From contig JAFRMR010000026.1 of NCBI GenBank assembly GCA_017430535.1, positions 1-64,000 on the forward strand: a stretch of DNA of 64,000 nucleotides, in the 5' to 3' direction. The stretch is from Clostridia bacterium (GTDB lineage: Bacteria > Bacillota > Clostridia > Oscillospirales > Acutalibacteraceae). The notes beneath the pieces were generated by a model that saw nothing but the letters and a program-made list of their open reading frames with translations, was not told the origin of the DNA and made no database searches. Below, in pieces: positions 1 to 8,868 of this stretch (positions are counted from its first letter, which is position 1; each line of letters begins with the position of its first letter). A program made the position numbers and the translations under genes.

Positions 1-1
1 G

Positions 2-103
2 GACTCCACATTCAGCAGTACAGATATAACAGCATTTAACCCTGTAACCAAAGGCACACACACCATAAATCAGGTAACCGGCAAAGTAGTTGCAAAGTCC
101 TGA
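2..103 (+). CDS. C-terminal end of an unidentified protein (partial)
   Basis: An open frame enters from the left edge and ends at TGA 101-103, giving 33 residues rich in Ser and Thr (ending GKVVAKS). A strong terminator hairpin begins 10 bases after the stop, which supports a real gene end. The fragment has no recognisable motif. Its polar composition would fit the end of an extracellular protein, but that is a guess. Confidence 0.55.
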   Translation, partial: DSTFSSTDITAFNPVTKGTHTINQVTGKVVAKS

Positions 104-112
104 ATTATATAT

Positions 113-140
113 TCCCTGCCCCGGGTTCCCGGGGCAGGGA
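113..140 (+). terminator. Rho-independent terminator after the first gene
   Basis: A perfect 13-bp inverted repeat (TCCCTGCCCCGGG and its complement) closes on a 2-base centre 10 bases after the stop at 103. The downstream T-run is weak and interrupted (TGTTTTGGTT). Confidence 0.75.
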
Positions 141-264
141 TGTGTACTGTTTTGGTTATTATATATTCGCCCGGCAAAAGTAATATGCCGGCAAAAAATC
201 ATTGCCGGATTGCCGATTTTACATTTTTTGAAGCAAAAATTGTGAATATATTGTAAATTTTGTA

Positions 265-293
265 TTGACAATACGACTTTTCAATGTTAAAAT
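265..293 (+). promoter_or_regulatory. Promoter of the InlB-repeat surface protein gene
   Basis: TTGACA (265-270) and TAAAAT (288-293) are separated by 17 bases. Transcription would start near 300, leaving a leader of about 95 bases before the ATG at 396. The rest of 104-395 is AT-rich with two short GCCGGCAAAA-type repeats near 172-205 and no gene. Confidence 0.7.
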
Positions 294-395
294 AAACTGT
301 ATTTTAATGTGTGTTATTATATGCGTCAGGTGGCTCTGCGTGTAAATGATGCACTTGTCAGTTCACAAAATGCAAACTTAAGGAGGACTAATTTT

Positions 396-3300
396 ATGAA
401 GAAACTCTTTAAAAAGCCTTTGGCCGTATTCCTTGTTCTGGCTCTTATTGTGGGCAGTATCACTGTCGCAGTAAACGCCTTAACAGAAAACGACCATGGT
501 ATCTTCAATGTTTACACCAAGTTTTACATTGTTGATGATGACGGGAATACTTTGAATGAAGTTTCCTATGATGGCACAGATACCAACGATGGCACCCTTT
601 ATGTTAAAAAAGGTGACAGAATCAAGGCCGTTATGAGCTTTGAATCCAAAGTGGACGAAAATTACATTGATCAGGATAGCGGAGCCGATTTTAATGTTAA
701 CGCTTTCCAGTTAATTTTTTCGTACAATAATAAAATGCTTACCACCGAGAATGCATATACACCCGGTAATGATGGTAAAAATATCCAATCAACTATTGGT
801 GAATTACATATTAACGAAGGCGATTCATGGATACCTCTTGCAGGCGGAACTGTGGACGCTAATAAAACATACATTGCTATGTTCAATAACACCTATATTA
901 ACACCAGTGGTTCTGAGCCCTATGAAAATGACGGTTTGGTATTTGATCCGACCGGCAACGGAAAAGATGTAGTCGCATTTTACTTTACCGTAAACAGTGA
1001 TGCTCCTCTCACAGCAACATCTATTATAGAATTTGAAACCGCAACTGTAGCGTCTATGCCCGATAAAACTGATTTGGCTGTTTACGGAAGCCATGTCGAC
1101 TCATCGGATTCGCAGGGCGGATTAGCTCCTGAGTATTTCTATTTGACAGTTAACGGCATATCCGAAAACCTTGCTTTCGGCGGCTCTATAAATTATAACA
1201 CAATTAATACTACTCTCGGCGTTACCGGCACTATTGCCGCAGGCAATGGTATTACCAATAAAGGCAGCGGTGTTTATGAAGAGGTTGGCCAGAATGGTGC
1301 CAACGCAACTCTTCCCAGCGTTACCGGTCTTCCCGAAGGCGTTACATTCCTCGGCTGGGCAACTACCCAGAATGCCACAGCAGCAGATGTAACTGCTGAT
1401 ACTCTCAAAGCAGAGAATCCTGATACTCTCTATGCAGCATACAAGAAGGCAGCTACCGTTACATTTGATTTTAATGATGATGATCAGACAGCTGATCAGG
1501 TAGTAAACACCTCTGTAGGCGCTGCACTCGCTGCAAACGAAGTACCCACTCCCGCAGAATGGCCCGGCCATGAGTTCAAAGGCTGGACAAAGTCCGGTGA
1601 TACTGCCGGCACCCTCTATCAGAAAGATGATATTGTCGGTATGACAGTACCCGACGGCGGCCTTACATTCACCGCTCAGTGGGATGATATTCCTTACACC
1701 ATCACTTATGAATATACCTATGAAAATGTTAAGGATGCTGATAGACTTACAGCTCCTGAACAGGTAGCCAACAAGTATGTCGGTGATGATATCCCCGCAA
1801 AGACTGCTGAAACCAAGACCGGCTACAACGTAACCGACTGGAAGTATTACGATGCCGATGAAAATGAAATCACCAATGGCAAGATGCCTGCAAGCAATGT
1901 AACCGCAAAGGCAACCCAGAGCGGTATACCTTATACTCTGTCTTACTCAATCAGCGGTGATATTCCCAACGGTGTGGCTGCTCCCACAGATGATGGCACT
2001 TACTATACAGGTGACAGCAAAGCTCTTGAAACCGTAGCTCCCGTTGAAGGTTACACCTTCTCCGGCTGGATGCAGAACGGCAGTGCTGTTTCCGAAGTAA
2101 CCTTTGTAGATGATAATATTGAAGTTACCGGCGTATGGACCAAGGGTAACTACGCAGTTACTTATGAATATGAGTATGAGAATGTAAAAGATGCCGATAA
2201 GCTTACACCTCCTGCTGCCAGCTCAGCAGATTACGGTGATGACATTCCCGCAGGTCCCGCCGCTACAAAAGACGGTTATACCGTAAGCGAGTGGAAGTAC
2301 TACGATGCAAGCGGTACTGAAATCACCAACGGTAAGATGCCTGCCGGTCCTGTAACCGCAAAGGCAACCCAGAGTGCTATTCCCTACACTCTTACCTATG
2401 AATTCACCGGCACTGTTGCTGCTCCCGCCGGCGTAACCGCTCCCACAGATAACGGCACATACTATATCGGCGACACCAAGACCCTTGAAACCGTAACCGC
2501 ACCCAATGGCTACACATTCTCCGGCTGGAAGCTGAATGGCTCAGATGTTACCAGCGTAACCTTCGGCGCAGAAAATATCACAGTTACCGGCGAATGGACC
2601 AAGGGTAACTACTCCATTACTTATGAATATGAGTATGAGAATGTAAAAGATGCCGATAAGCTTACACCTCCCGCTGCCGGCTCAGCAGATTTCGGCGATC
2701 CCTTCCCCGTAATTGATAAGGGAGAAAAGGAAGGCTACGAGGTATCCGATTGGAAGTACTACGATGCAAACGGCGATGAAATCACCGATGGCAAGATGCC
2801 TGCAGGTCCTGTAACCGCAAAGGCAACCCAGAGTGCTATTCCATATACTCTTACCTATGAATTCACCGGCACTGTTGTTCCCGCCGGCGTAACCGCTCCC
2901 ACAGATAACGGCACATACTATATTGGCGACAGCAAGACTCTTGAAACCGTAACCGAACCTGAAGGATATGAATTCTCCGGCTGGAAGAAGGACGGCACAG
3001 ATGTCACCAGCGTAACCTTCGGTGCAGACAATATCACAGTTACCGGCGAATGGACCGCGAAAGAATACAAGCTCAACTTTGATTTTGCTAATGAGAGCAC
3101 AAATCCCGATGAGCAGACTGTAGCTTATAATACACCCCTTTCAGAAGTTAATGTTCCCGACAATCCCGAATGGCCCGGTCACACCTTCTCCGGCTGGAAA
3201 GACGGCGACGGTAATGTTTATGCAGACAAGGCAGCAGTAGAGGCCCTTACAATGCCTGCAAAGAACTTAACCTTAACCGCTCAGTGGGAAGTAACAGAAG

Positions 3301-4934
3301 TTACATTCAAGCACGCTGACGGCTCCACAGAAACCATAACCGGCGCTCCCGGAACAGCTATTCCTCAGGATAATATTCCCGACATCACGGATGCTGACGA
3401 AAAAGACGGTTATGATGCCGAATGGGATAATGTTCCCACCAGTTTCCCCGCAGTAGGCGCTACCGTTCCCGAAGTAACAATTAAGTACACACCGAAACCT
3501 GTTGAAATAACATTCCTTGATGAAGATGGCAATCCTACAGGTGATCCGGTATCGATACTTTATGATGAAGCAATTCCTTCAGATAAGATCCCCGGCACCG
3601 ATAAACCCGGTAAGAACTTCGCAGGTTGGGTAATTGAAGGCACAAATACTCCCTTTGATCCCACTAAACCTATCGAAGGTCAGCTTCCCGATGGTTGGGT
3701 AGAAGCTTTCTCACTTACTCCCGTTTATAATGTTTCCGATTCTTACTATGTAGCAGACGGCGTAGATAAAGACGGCAACATCACTTACGCTTCAACACCC
3801 GCCAAGCAGTTTGCAGGCGATCCCGGTGATGAGTACGAAGTTCCCGGTGAAGATGTAGCTGTATCCGATAAATATAAAGATCAGCTTGTATTCAAGGGCT
3901 GGTCACTTACCGAGGGCGGCGATGTAATCACTCCCGAAGGTAAGCTGGGCGAAGAAAATGCAAAGTACTACGCAATCTATGAGGTTAAAGAGTACAATGT
4001 TAAATACCTTGTTGACGGCAAAGAAGTAGCAAACGAGGATGTTGCTTTCGGCGGCAACCTTGCAGATACTCAGCCTGCAGATCCCAGCAAAGAAGGATAC
4101 AAGTTCGCCGGATGGAAAGACAAGGACGGCAAGAAGCCCGATGATTACGGCACAATGCCCGCAAAAGACCTTGTATTCGAAGCACAGTGGGCTTCCGAAG
4201 ATGTTTCCGCAACCTTCATGAAGCAGAAACTCAACGGTGACTATATAACCTTCGATACAATTCCTCAGACCGTAGGTCAGCCCATTATCACTCCCGAAAC
4301 CAGTGCTTATAATCCCTTCAAGTTCGGTTATAAGTTCACCGGCTGGCAGGATGAAAACGGCAAGGCTCCCGAGGATTACGACGGCATGCCTTCCGAAGAC
4401 GTAACATTCTACGCTCAGTATGAGCTTGATGAAACCTTCATCGCTCTTGCTATCGGCGGCGCAGTAGTTTCAGGCGTAGTGGTCGGCTCCGTATTTGCCG
4501 GCAACGCAGCCCTGATTACCGCAGGCGCCATAGTAGGCGGAGTAGTTCTTATCGGCGGAGCAATCGCTCTTGCAAAGCACACCTACAAAGTAACTTACTA
4601 TGTAGACGGTGATGTTTATAAGACCTACTACATTCTTGAAGGCACCAAGGTTCTCGTTCCTTCCGATCCCGTAAGGGAAGGCCGTGAATTCACCGGTTGG
4701 GATAAGCCCATCCCCGAGAAGATGCCCGCTAACGACCTTGAGTTCAACGCCACCTTCGATAAGGCCGGCAATGGTTCCAAGGGCACCAACGGCAACACCA
4801 ACGGCTATGCAGATACCGACAGCGAAATTCCCGCCACCGGTTCCGCAGCAGCAGGCATAAGTGCATTTGCAGTTATCGCTTCTGCAGCCGCAGCAGCTTA
4901 TGTTCTTTCCGTAAGAAAAAAGAAGGAATATTAA
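396..4934 (+). CDS. Secreted InlB-repeat surface protein with IPATG cell-wall anchor
   Basis: The frame is open from 309, but ATG 396 has AGGAGGA eight bases upstream and starts a clear signal peptide (MKKLFKKPLAVF..., cut near NA-LTE), giving 1,512 residues. Residues about 30-270 form a beta-rich domain that looks cohesin-like. From about 290 to 1,340 there are many InlB B/Listeria-Bacteroides type repeats (F.GW..., ...TAQW), including three long near-identical modules. A 44-residue Gly/Ala/Val-rich hydrophobic stretch follows near 1,350-1,395, then one more repeat. The C-terminus has IPATG, a hydrophobic helix and an RKKKEY tail, the layout of a sortase substrate with Ile in place of Leu. 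It is probably a wall-anchored adhesin or stalk; the ligand is unknown. It is monocistronic, with its own promoter and terminator. Confidence 0.85.
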   Translation: MKKLFKKPLAVFLVLALIVGSITVAVNALTENDHGIFNVYTKFYIVDDDGNTLNEVSYDGTDTNDGTLYVKKGDRIKAVMSFESKVDENYIDQDSGADFNVNAFQLIFSYNNKMLTTENAYTPGNDGKNIQSTIGELHINEGDSWIPLAGGTVDANKTYIAMFNNTYINTSGSEPYENDGLVFDPTGNGKDVVAFYFTVNSDAPLTATSIIEFETATVASMPDKTDLAVYGSHVDSSDSQGGLAPEYFYLTVNGISENLAFGGSINYNTINTTLGVTGTIAAGNGITNKGSGVYEEVGQNGANATLPSVTGLPEGVTFLGWATTQNATAADVTADTLKAENPDTLYAAYKKAATVTFDFNDDDQTADQVVNTSVGAALAANEVPTPAEWPGHEFKGWTKSGDTAGTLYQKDDIVGMTVPDGGLTFTAQWDDIPYTITYEYTYENVKDADRLTAPEQVANKYVGDDIPAKTAETKTGYNVTDWKYYDADENEITNGKMPASNVTAKATQSGIPYTLSYSISGDIPNGVAAPTDDGTYYTGDSKALETVAPVEGYTFSGWMQNGSAVSEVTFVDDNIEVTGVWTKGNYAVTYEYEYENVKDADKLTPPAASSADYGDDIPAGPAATKDGYTVSEWKYYDASGTEITNGKMPAGPVTAKATQSAIPYTLTYEFTGTVAAPAGVTAPTDNGTYYIGDTKTLETVTAPNGYTFSGWKLNGSDVTSVTFGAENITVTGEWTKGNYSITYEYEYENVKDADKLTPPAAGSADFGDPFPVIDKGEKEGYEVSDWKYYDANGDEITDGKMPAGPVTAKATQSAIPYTLTYEFTGTVVPAGVTAPTDNGTYYIGDSKTLETVTEPEGYEFSGWKKDGTDVTSVTFGADNITVTGEWTAKEYKLNFDFANESTNPDEQTVAYNTPLSEVNVPDNPEWPGHTFSGWKDGDGNVYADKAAVEALTMPAKNLTLTAQWEVTEVTFKHADGSTETITGAPGTAIPQDNIPDITDADEKDGYDAEWDNVPTSFPAVGATVPEVTIKYTPKPVEITFLDEDGNPTGDPVSILYDEAIPSDKIPGTDKPGKNFAGWVIEGTNTPFDPTKPIEGQLPDGWVEAFSLTPVYNVSDSYYVADGVDKDGNITYASTPAKQFAGDPGDEYEVPGEDVAVSDKYKDQLVFKGWSLTEGGDVITPEGKLGEENAKYYAIYEVKEYNVKYLVDGKEVANEDVAFGGNLADTQPADPSKEGYKFAGWKDKDGKKPDDYGTMPAKDLVFEAQWASEDVSATFMKQKLNGDYITFDTIPQTVGQPIITPETSAYNPFKFGYKFTGWQDENGKAPEDYDGMPSEDVTFYAQYELDETFIALAIGGAVVSGVVVGSVFAGNAALITAGAIVGGVVLIGGAIALAKHTYKVTYYVDGDVYKTYYILEGTKVLVPSDPVREGREFTGWDKPIPEKMPANDLEFNATFDKAGNGSKGTNGNTNGYADTDSEIPATGSAAAGISAFAVIASAAAAAYVLSVRKKKEY
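1693..3059 (+). repeat. Three tandem ~455-bp repeats inside the surface protein gene
   Basis: Three head-to-tail units of about 150 codons begin near 1693, 2149 and 2615. Each encodes a pair of modules (TYEYxYENVKDAD... then IPYTL...GEWT). Units 2 and 3 keep long stretches of near-identical DNA, for example at 2160-2213 and 2622-2675, which indicates recent duplication. Boundaries are approximate. Confidence 0.85.
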
Positions 4935-4952
4935 GTTAAATAAATAAAACTC

Positions 4953-4978
4953 ATCCCCGGGCCGAAAGACCCGGGGAT
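4953..4978 (+). terminator. Terminator of the InlB-repeat protein gene
   Basis: ATCCCCGGG pairs perfectly with CCCGGGGAT across an 8-base loop, 19 bases after the stop, followed by ATTATTTATT. Confidence 0.75.
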
Positions 4979-5058
4979 ATTATTTATTGCAAGTCGTTTT
5001 AAAATATGATTAGTCAGTTTATACTAAAGTATACTCTATACAGATGATAATAAAGAAA

Positions 5059-5083
5059 ACAGCCTGCTTTTAACACAGGCCGT
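5059..5083 (-). terminator. Terminator of the 39-residue peptide gene
   Basis: On the minus strand ACGGCCTG pairs with CAGGCTGT (one G-U pair) and is followed by TTTCTTTA. It lies 19 bases beyond the stop of the small peptide gene, so that gene has its own transcription end. Confidence 0.65.
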
Positions 5084-5101
5084 TCTTTGGTTTAATATGA
5101 A

Positions 5102-5221
5102 TTAAAAAGGCAGGTTACCGAGGAACTGCGCAACAATCTGTACAATACCGGATGCTTTGAATTCACCCAGATATGCAAGAAGAGTCTGAACTGCCGCCAG
5201 AATCTGAGATACAAAATCCAT
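5102..5221 (-). CDS. 39-residue leaderless amphipathic peptide, PSM-beta-like C-terminus
   Basis: ATG at 5221 is preceded by AAAGGAG at ideal spacing, and the frame runs to TAA at 5102-5104. The peptide starts MDFVSQILAAVQ and ends IVQIVAQFLGNLPF. It is hydrophobic and amphipathic, slightly acidic, and has neither a signal peptide nor a Lys-rich leader. The pattern IVxIV...LGxLxF near the end recalls the SIVxIV...LGKLFGF end of staphylococcal beta-type phenol-soluble modulins. That resemblance is by eye only. A second small gene at 41109-41291 shares QFLGxxxF at its end. Its own RBS and terminator argue that it is translated. The function is unknown; a membrane-active or signalling peptide is one possibility. 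Confidence 0.65.
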   Translation of the reverse strand: MDFVSQILAAVQTLLAYLGEFKASGIVQIVAQFLGNLPF

Positions 5222-5277
5222 AATTACAACTCCTTTGTATGAATTAGGGATATTCCCTGCATTTATATTAACATTTT

Positions 5278-5283
5278 ATTATA
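5278..5283 (-). promoter_or_regulatory. Candidate -10 box for the 39-residue peptide gene
   Basis: A TATAAT hexamer on the minus strand lies 57 bases upstream of the ATG. No good -35 box is present at 16-18 bases. A GGGATATTCCC palindrome (5247-5257) would lie in the 5' leader. Confidence 0.35.
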
Positions 5284-5331
5284 TTCATTTGTACAGGCAT
5301 TCGGGCTTAAATGCATATTTCTGAATAAAAC

Positions 5332-5356
5332 AAGGGCGGTTAAAAAACCGCCCTTT
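5332..5356 (-). terminator. Terminator after tRNA-Leu
   Basis: AAGGGCGGTT and its complement flank an A/T loop directly after the tRNA 3' end. On the minus strand it is followed by TTGTTTTATT. Confidence 0.65.
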
Positions 5357-5357
5357 T

Positions 5358-5444
5358 TGGTGCCGGTGACCGGACTTGAACCGGTACGGTGTTGCCACCG
5401 AGGGATTTTAAGTCCCTTGCGTCTGCCTATTTCGCCACACCGGC
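5358..5444 (-). tRNA. tRNA-Leu (anticodon UAA)
   Basis: An 87-base class II tRNA on the minus strand. The acceptor stem GCCGGTG pairs with CACCGGC, followed by a discriminator A and an encoded CCA (5358-5360). The anticodon loop CTTAAAA (5406-5412) gives UAA, which reads the leucine codon UUA. A long variable arm and the T-loop GGTTCAAGTCC are visible. Confidence 0.95.
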
Positions 5445-5519
5445 TTAACTTACCCGTGTATTATAGTTTATTTTCCTTTTTTTGTCAATATTTCACCGGT
5501 TATGGTTTTGCGCTGTTTC

Positions 5520-6785
5520 CTATCGTTTGCTCCTTCTCTTATACTCCTCATACAGCTGCTGTTTTCTTTCCTCGGTATATTCATACTGCCAGAGGTTATA
5601 TATGCCCTCAAAATCCTCAAAGGTTTCATCCGGGTAAATTTTTGTTTTGCCGTATTCATAGGGCAGGGGGATTTCGACCGTGCCGTCGGATGCTATGTAA
5701 TATTCCTTTGCAATTTCAGCCGCCACCCGGTTGGCTTCCTGCCTGGGCCATTCCTCATCAAATTTTATTACCGTAACGGGGAAAAGGGCGCACTTTGCGT
5801 CGACTCTTCTGTAAAATTCCGGCGAAAGCCCGCTGTGACCGTGGTGCGAAACCTGGATTATTTCGCATTTCAGGGCCTCTTTGTATCTGCCGGTAAGCAC
5901 CTTATCGCTCAGGGCGGAGCAGTCCCCGGGGAACAGTGTTTTACTGCCGTTTACGGTCATTTTAAGGGCGGTTGACGAGTTGTTGAAATCTGCAAGTGAA
6001 CCCGGGTAAACATCCTCGTGGGTGCACAGAACCTCAAATTCCAGGTTTTTTATGAAAAAGTGATTGCCTGTGTGCAGTCTGATTTTTTTAATATCCGGTC
6101 TTTCTCCCGTAATCTCATAAAAGCTCTTCATAAGGTTATAGAAGGATTTATCCCAGAGGGGCGCGTCCCTGTGTGTAAGGGGCGGGAAATTGAAATACAG
6201 CGCCTCTATACTGAGTTCATTCCCGTGGTATTTAAGTATACTGTTGAATATACCTATATGGTCCTCGTGGCCGTGGGAGAAAAACCAGCCGGAAACCCTT
6301 GGCTTTTCTTCACCGCTAATTTTCCTGAGGAAATCTGTTATCCTTATATCATCATTTACCGAATAAAAATGGGGGCTGTCAATTATAAAGAAGCTGCCGT
6401 CATCGCACCTTACAATATAGCACATACCGCAGTCTATCAGAGAGTGGTCCACCTCAAATTGCCAGAGAGTCGGTGTGTATTCTCCCGAATAAACCGGAGA
6501 AACGGCAAATTCCGGCTTTCCCTCCTCTGCAATTACCCTTATTTTGCTTTCGGAGGGCGTAAAGTATGTGTTCACCGTTACATTTTCCGCAGTAAAAACG
6601 CGGTGCAGGTTGTTTTCAATATCGTGAGAGCTGTAAAGTGAATAACCTTTACAGATAAATTCATCGCAAAGCGCCGCAAAATCCTTTTCACTGCAGTTTT
6701 CAAAACCCAGTATAAAGTATTCGCCGCAGTCATATTCTTCTCCGGTCTTGCCAGGCAGGGGAATATTCTCAAAAATACCGTTCAT
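5520..6785 (-). CDS. MBL-fold metallohydrolase, ComEC-like beta-lactamase type
   Basis: The protein has 421 residues from ATG 6785, chosen because AAGGTGA lies six bases upstream. An in-frame GTG at 6794 falls inside that RBS. An N-terminal region of about 105 residues of unknown role precedes a metallo-beta-lactamase domain. The metal-binding motif HGHEDH is at residues 171-176, an IDSPH strand precedes it, and the later LFPGDCSA and VSHHGHSG motifs match the ComEC C-terminal/late-competence hydrolase group. There is no signal peptide, so it should be cytoplasmic. The substrate is not evident. It stands alone, divergent from the downstream LRR gene. Confidence 0.75.
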   Translation of the reverse strand: MNGIFENIPLPGKTGEEYDCGEYFILGFENCSEKDFAALCDEFICKGYSLYSSHDIENNLHRVFTAENVTVNTYFTPSESKIRVIAEEGKPEFAVSPVYSGEYTPTLWQFEVDHSLIDCGMCYIVRCDDGSFFIIDSPHFYSVNDDIRITDFLRKISGEEKPRVSGWFFSHGHEDHIGIFNSILKYHGNELSIEALYFNFPPLTHRDAPLWDKSFYNLMKSFYEITGERPDIKKIRLHTGNHFFIKNLEFEVLCTHEDVYPGSLADFNNSSTALKMTVNGSKTLFPGDCSALSDKVLTGRYKEALKCEIIQVSHHGHSGLSPEFYRRVDAKCALFPVTVIKFDEEWPRQEANRVAAEIAKEYYIASDGTVEIPLPYEYGKTKIYPDETFEDFEGIYNLWQYEYTEERKQQLYEEYKRRSKR

Positions 6786-6843
6786 TTTTATCACCTTTTT
6801 CAGTATAGCAAAAGGGTATTTCTATGTCAAATAAAAGCAAAAC

Positions 6844-6872
6844 TTGTTTTTTTAATAAATTTAGGTTAAAAT
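6844..6872 (+). promoter_or_regulatory. Promoter of the secreted LRR protein gene
   Basis: TTGTTT (6844-6849) and TAAAAT (6867-6872) are 17 bases apart, about 37 bases before the start codon. Confidence 0.55.
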
Positions 6873-6909
6873 ACTTAGCATAAATCTTCAGTTAAAGGAG
6901 GTGCCCCGG

Positions 6910-8799
6910 TTGAAAAAAGCATTATCTTTTGTTCTTGCCCTTATGGTTGCCTTTTCCTGCCTTGCCCTTTGCGCCAATGCGTCGGATGATATTACCTTCA
7001 TTTATTCCGTCAATAACGATGCCGGCAGCGAGTTTTACGGCATGGCTCAGGTTCAGGGCTTTGTTGATAACGGGGCAAGGGAGATTGCAATCCCCGGCAC
7101 AATTAACCGCAAAACAGTGTGCCTGTGCAATCTTGTATCTGTACCCGAAGCCGTCTATAACGGCAACCCGGAGGATCTTGATAATCTTAAAAAAGCCGCG
7201 GATAACACAAGCGTTATATCCGTAAGCTTCCCCCGTGAACTGGTTTCGGATTTCAAGGCCGTTAATATTTTCAAAGGCCTTACCGCCCTTGAGAGGATAG
7301 AAGCAAATATTGATAACGAGGATTATTCATCATCGGGCGGAGTGCTGTTTTATGATGATGTTCTTGTGTGTTACCCCGCCGCAAAGCCCGGCAGCATATA
7401 CTCCGTTCCCTTTGAGATTACGGCCCTGAGCGATGAAAGCTTCAGCGGCAATAAAAATATTGAAACCGTTGAAATTCTTTCACCCTGCCGTATTGCTCCC
7501 AAGAGCGTCAGCCCCTTTGCCGGCTGCTCAAAAATAAAGGAATTCAAAACCTCAGGCACCGCCGCAGGGGGCTATTTTACATTGGACGGCATTCTTTATA
7601 ACGGCAATAAGCTTGTGCAGTGCCCGCCCAAAAGCACCATTAAAACTGTTTCCGTTCCCTCCGGCGTAAACTTTGCCTGCAAAGGCAGTATGATAAACAG
7701 TTTTATTGAATCAATAACAATCAACAGCAATCTGGCTTTTTCAGAGGATCCGTATCTGCCTGCCCTTGTTTCGGTTAAATACGGCCCCTTTACCGGCAAC
7801 TACAGTTCCTGCGCCAAAAACGCTTCTGCATTTATCTGCAGATGCGCCGCGGCAAATCTCAGCTCAATTTCCGCCGATGAAGGCAACAGAGTATTTTCCG
7901 TAATCAATAATGTGCTTTATAACTACGCACAGACCGAGCTTGTGGCATATCCCCCGGGGCTCAGCCAGAGCTGTTTTATACTGCCGGAAACCGTAAAATC
8001 CGTTTACGGCCGTAAGATTATTTATTTCAACCTTAACGGCACTTATGCTTCGGCCCTTAAAAAAGATACAATTCTTCACATGAGCCCTGAGCAGTTTGAT
8101 TCAATTATGGTCAGCCCCTCTGCAACCACCCTGTTTTCCGTGTTCTCAAAGGTGTGCAGCAACACCACCCGCAAAAAGGCGGATATTGCCGCAGACGCAA
8201 AGAAAAAGGAGATGAACGGCAGAATTTCCGCTTTCTCCTATATTTCCGCATCATTCGGCACAGACAGTATTGCCGGGCTCAATGAAAAGGCAAAAACCAA
8301 AACTCTCAGCGCCGCCGATACCGAAACTGTTAAAACCCTTAACAGCTATGCCGCCGAATACGGTTTTACCGCAATCAGCGAGTGTATAACCTACACAAAT
8401 TATCTTTACTCATATTCTGTTGAAGTCTGCGATAACAAGCATGTTACCGCTCAGGATTATGTAAAGGATACCACCCAGAGCGGCAAAGTTATCAAGGCCA
8501 ATCCCTCCGGCAAAGTAAAGGCCTATGATTACGGCTCCACGGTAACATTCTATGCAAATGTGCCCAAGGGCGGCAAGGTTTACTGGTATGTTGATGATGA
8601 TTTTAAAGGTGAAGGCGAAACCTACAAGGCGGAGAATATTAAAGAGAGTTTTACCCTTAAAGCAATTGCCGTAAGCAAAAACGGCAACAAGGTACTGGAT
8701 AAGGAAAAAATCGAGGTTGACTCCACATTCTGGGCAAAATTCGTCTGGTTTTTCCGCCACCTGTTTTCACCTAAAAGCTATATAATTGAGCAGAAATAA
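6910..8799 (+). CDS. Secreted BspA-type leucine-rich repeat protein
   Basis: TTG 6910 is chosen as start because AGGAGGTG (6896-6903) lies six bases upstream; an in-frame GTG at 6901 is part of the RBS. The product has 629 residues with a signal peptide (MKKALSFVLALMVAFSC..., cut near ANA-SDD). Residues about 60-370 hold LRR_5-like units (I...IPGTI, LSDESFSGNKNIETVEI, GILYN...L..CPP). A helical linker follows, then an Ig-like module (VTFYANVPKGGKVYWYVDD) at about 535-600. The end is a basic aromatic segment (FWAKFVWFFRHLFSPK) that may contact the membrane. It is probably an extracellular binding protein; the ligand is unknown. Confidence 0.75.
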   Translation: MKKALSFVLALMVAFSCLALCANASDDITFIYSVNNDAGSEFYGMAQVQGFVDNGAREIAIPGTINRKTVCLCNLVSVPEAVYNGNPEDLDNLKKAADNTSVISVSFPRELVSDFKAVNIFKGLTALERIEANIDNEDYSSSGGVLFYDDVLVCYPAAKPGSIYSVPFEITALSDESFSGNKNIETVEILSPCRIAPKSVSPFAGCSKIKEFKTSGTAAGGYFTLDGILYNGNKLVQCPPKSTIKTVSVPSGVNFACKGSMINSFIESITINSNLAFSEDPYLPALVSVKYGPFTGNYSSCAKNASAFICRCAAANLSSISADEGNRVFSVINNVLYNYAQTELVAYPPGLSQSCFILPETVKSVYGRKIIYFNLNGTYASALKKDTILHMSPEQFDSIMVSPSATTLFSVFSKVCSNTTRKKADIAADAKKKEMNGRISAFSYISASFGTDSIAGLNEKAKTKTLSAADTETVKTLNSYAAEYGFTAISECITYTNYLYSYSVEVCDNKHVTAQDYVKDTTQSGKVIKANPSGKVKAYDYGSTVTFYANVPKGGKVYWYVDDDFKGEGETYKAENIKESFTLKAIAVSKNGNKVLDKEKIEVDSTFWAKFVWFFRHLFSPKSYIIEQK

Positions 8800-8819
8800 G
8801 CGGCATAAATCATAAAATA

Positions 8820-8851
8820 AAGGCTTGCAGTTTAATATTACTGCAAGCCTT
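8820..8851. terminator. Bidirectional terminator between converging genes
   Basis: AAGGCTTGCAG and its complement form an 11-bp stem with a 10-base loop, flanked by T-runs on both strands. It serves the LRR gene (+) and the M23 gene (-). Confidence 0.8.
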
Positions 8852-8868
8852 TTTAATGTGTTTACACG

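Noticed and set aside
309-395. Longer N-terminus of the InlB-repeat protein (from 309)
   Set aside because: It would place 29 non-signal residues before a perfect signal peptide, while ATG 396 has an ideal RBS. The 309 start lies only about ten bases from the predicted transcription start.
1693-3059. Tandem repeats considered as a CRISPR array
   Set aside because: The units are about 455 bases, in frame and code for InlB-type modules. There are no short repeats with spacers and no cas genes.
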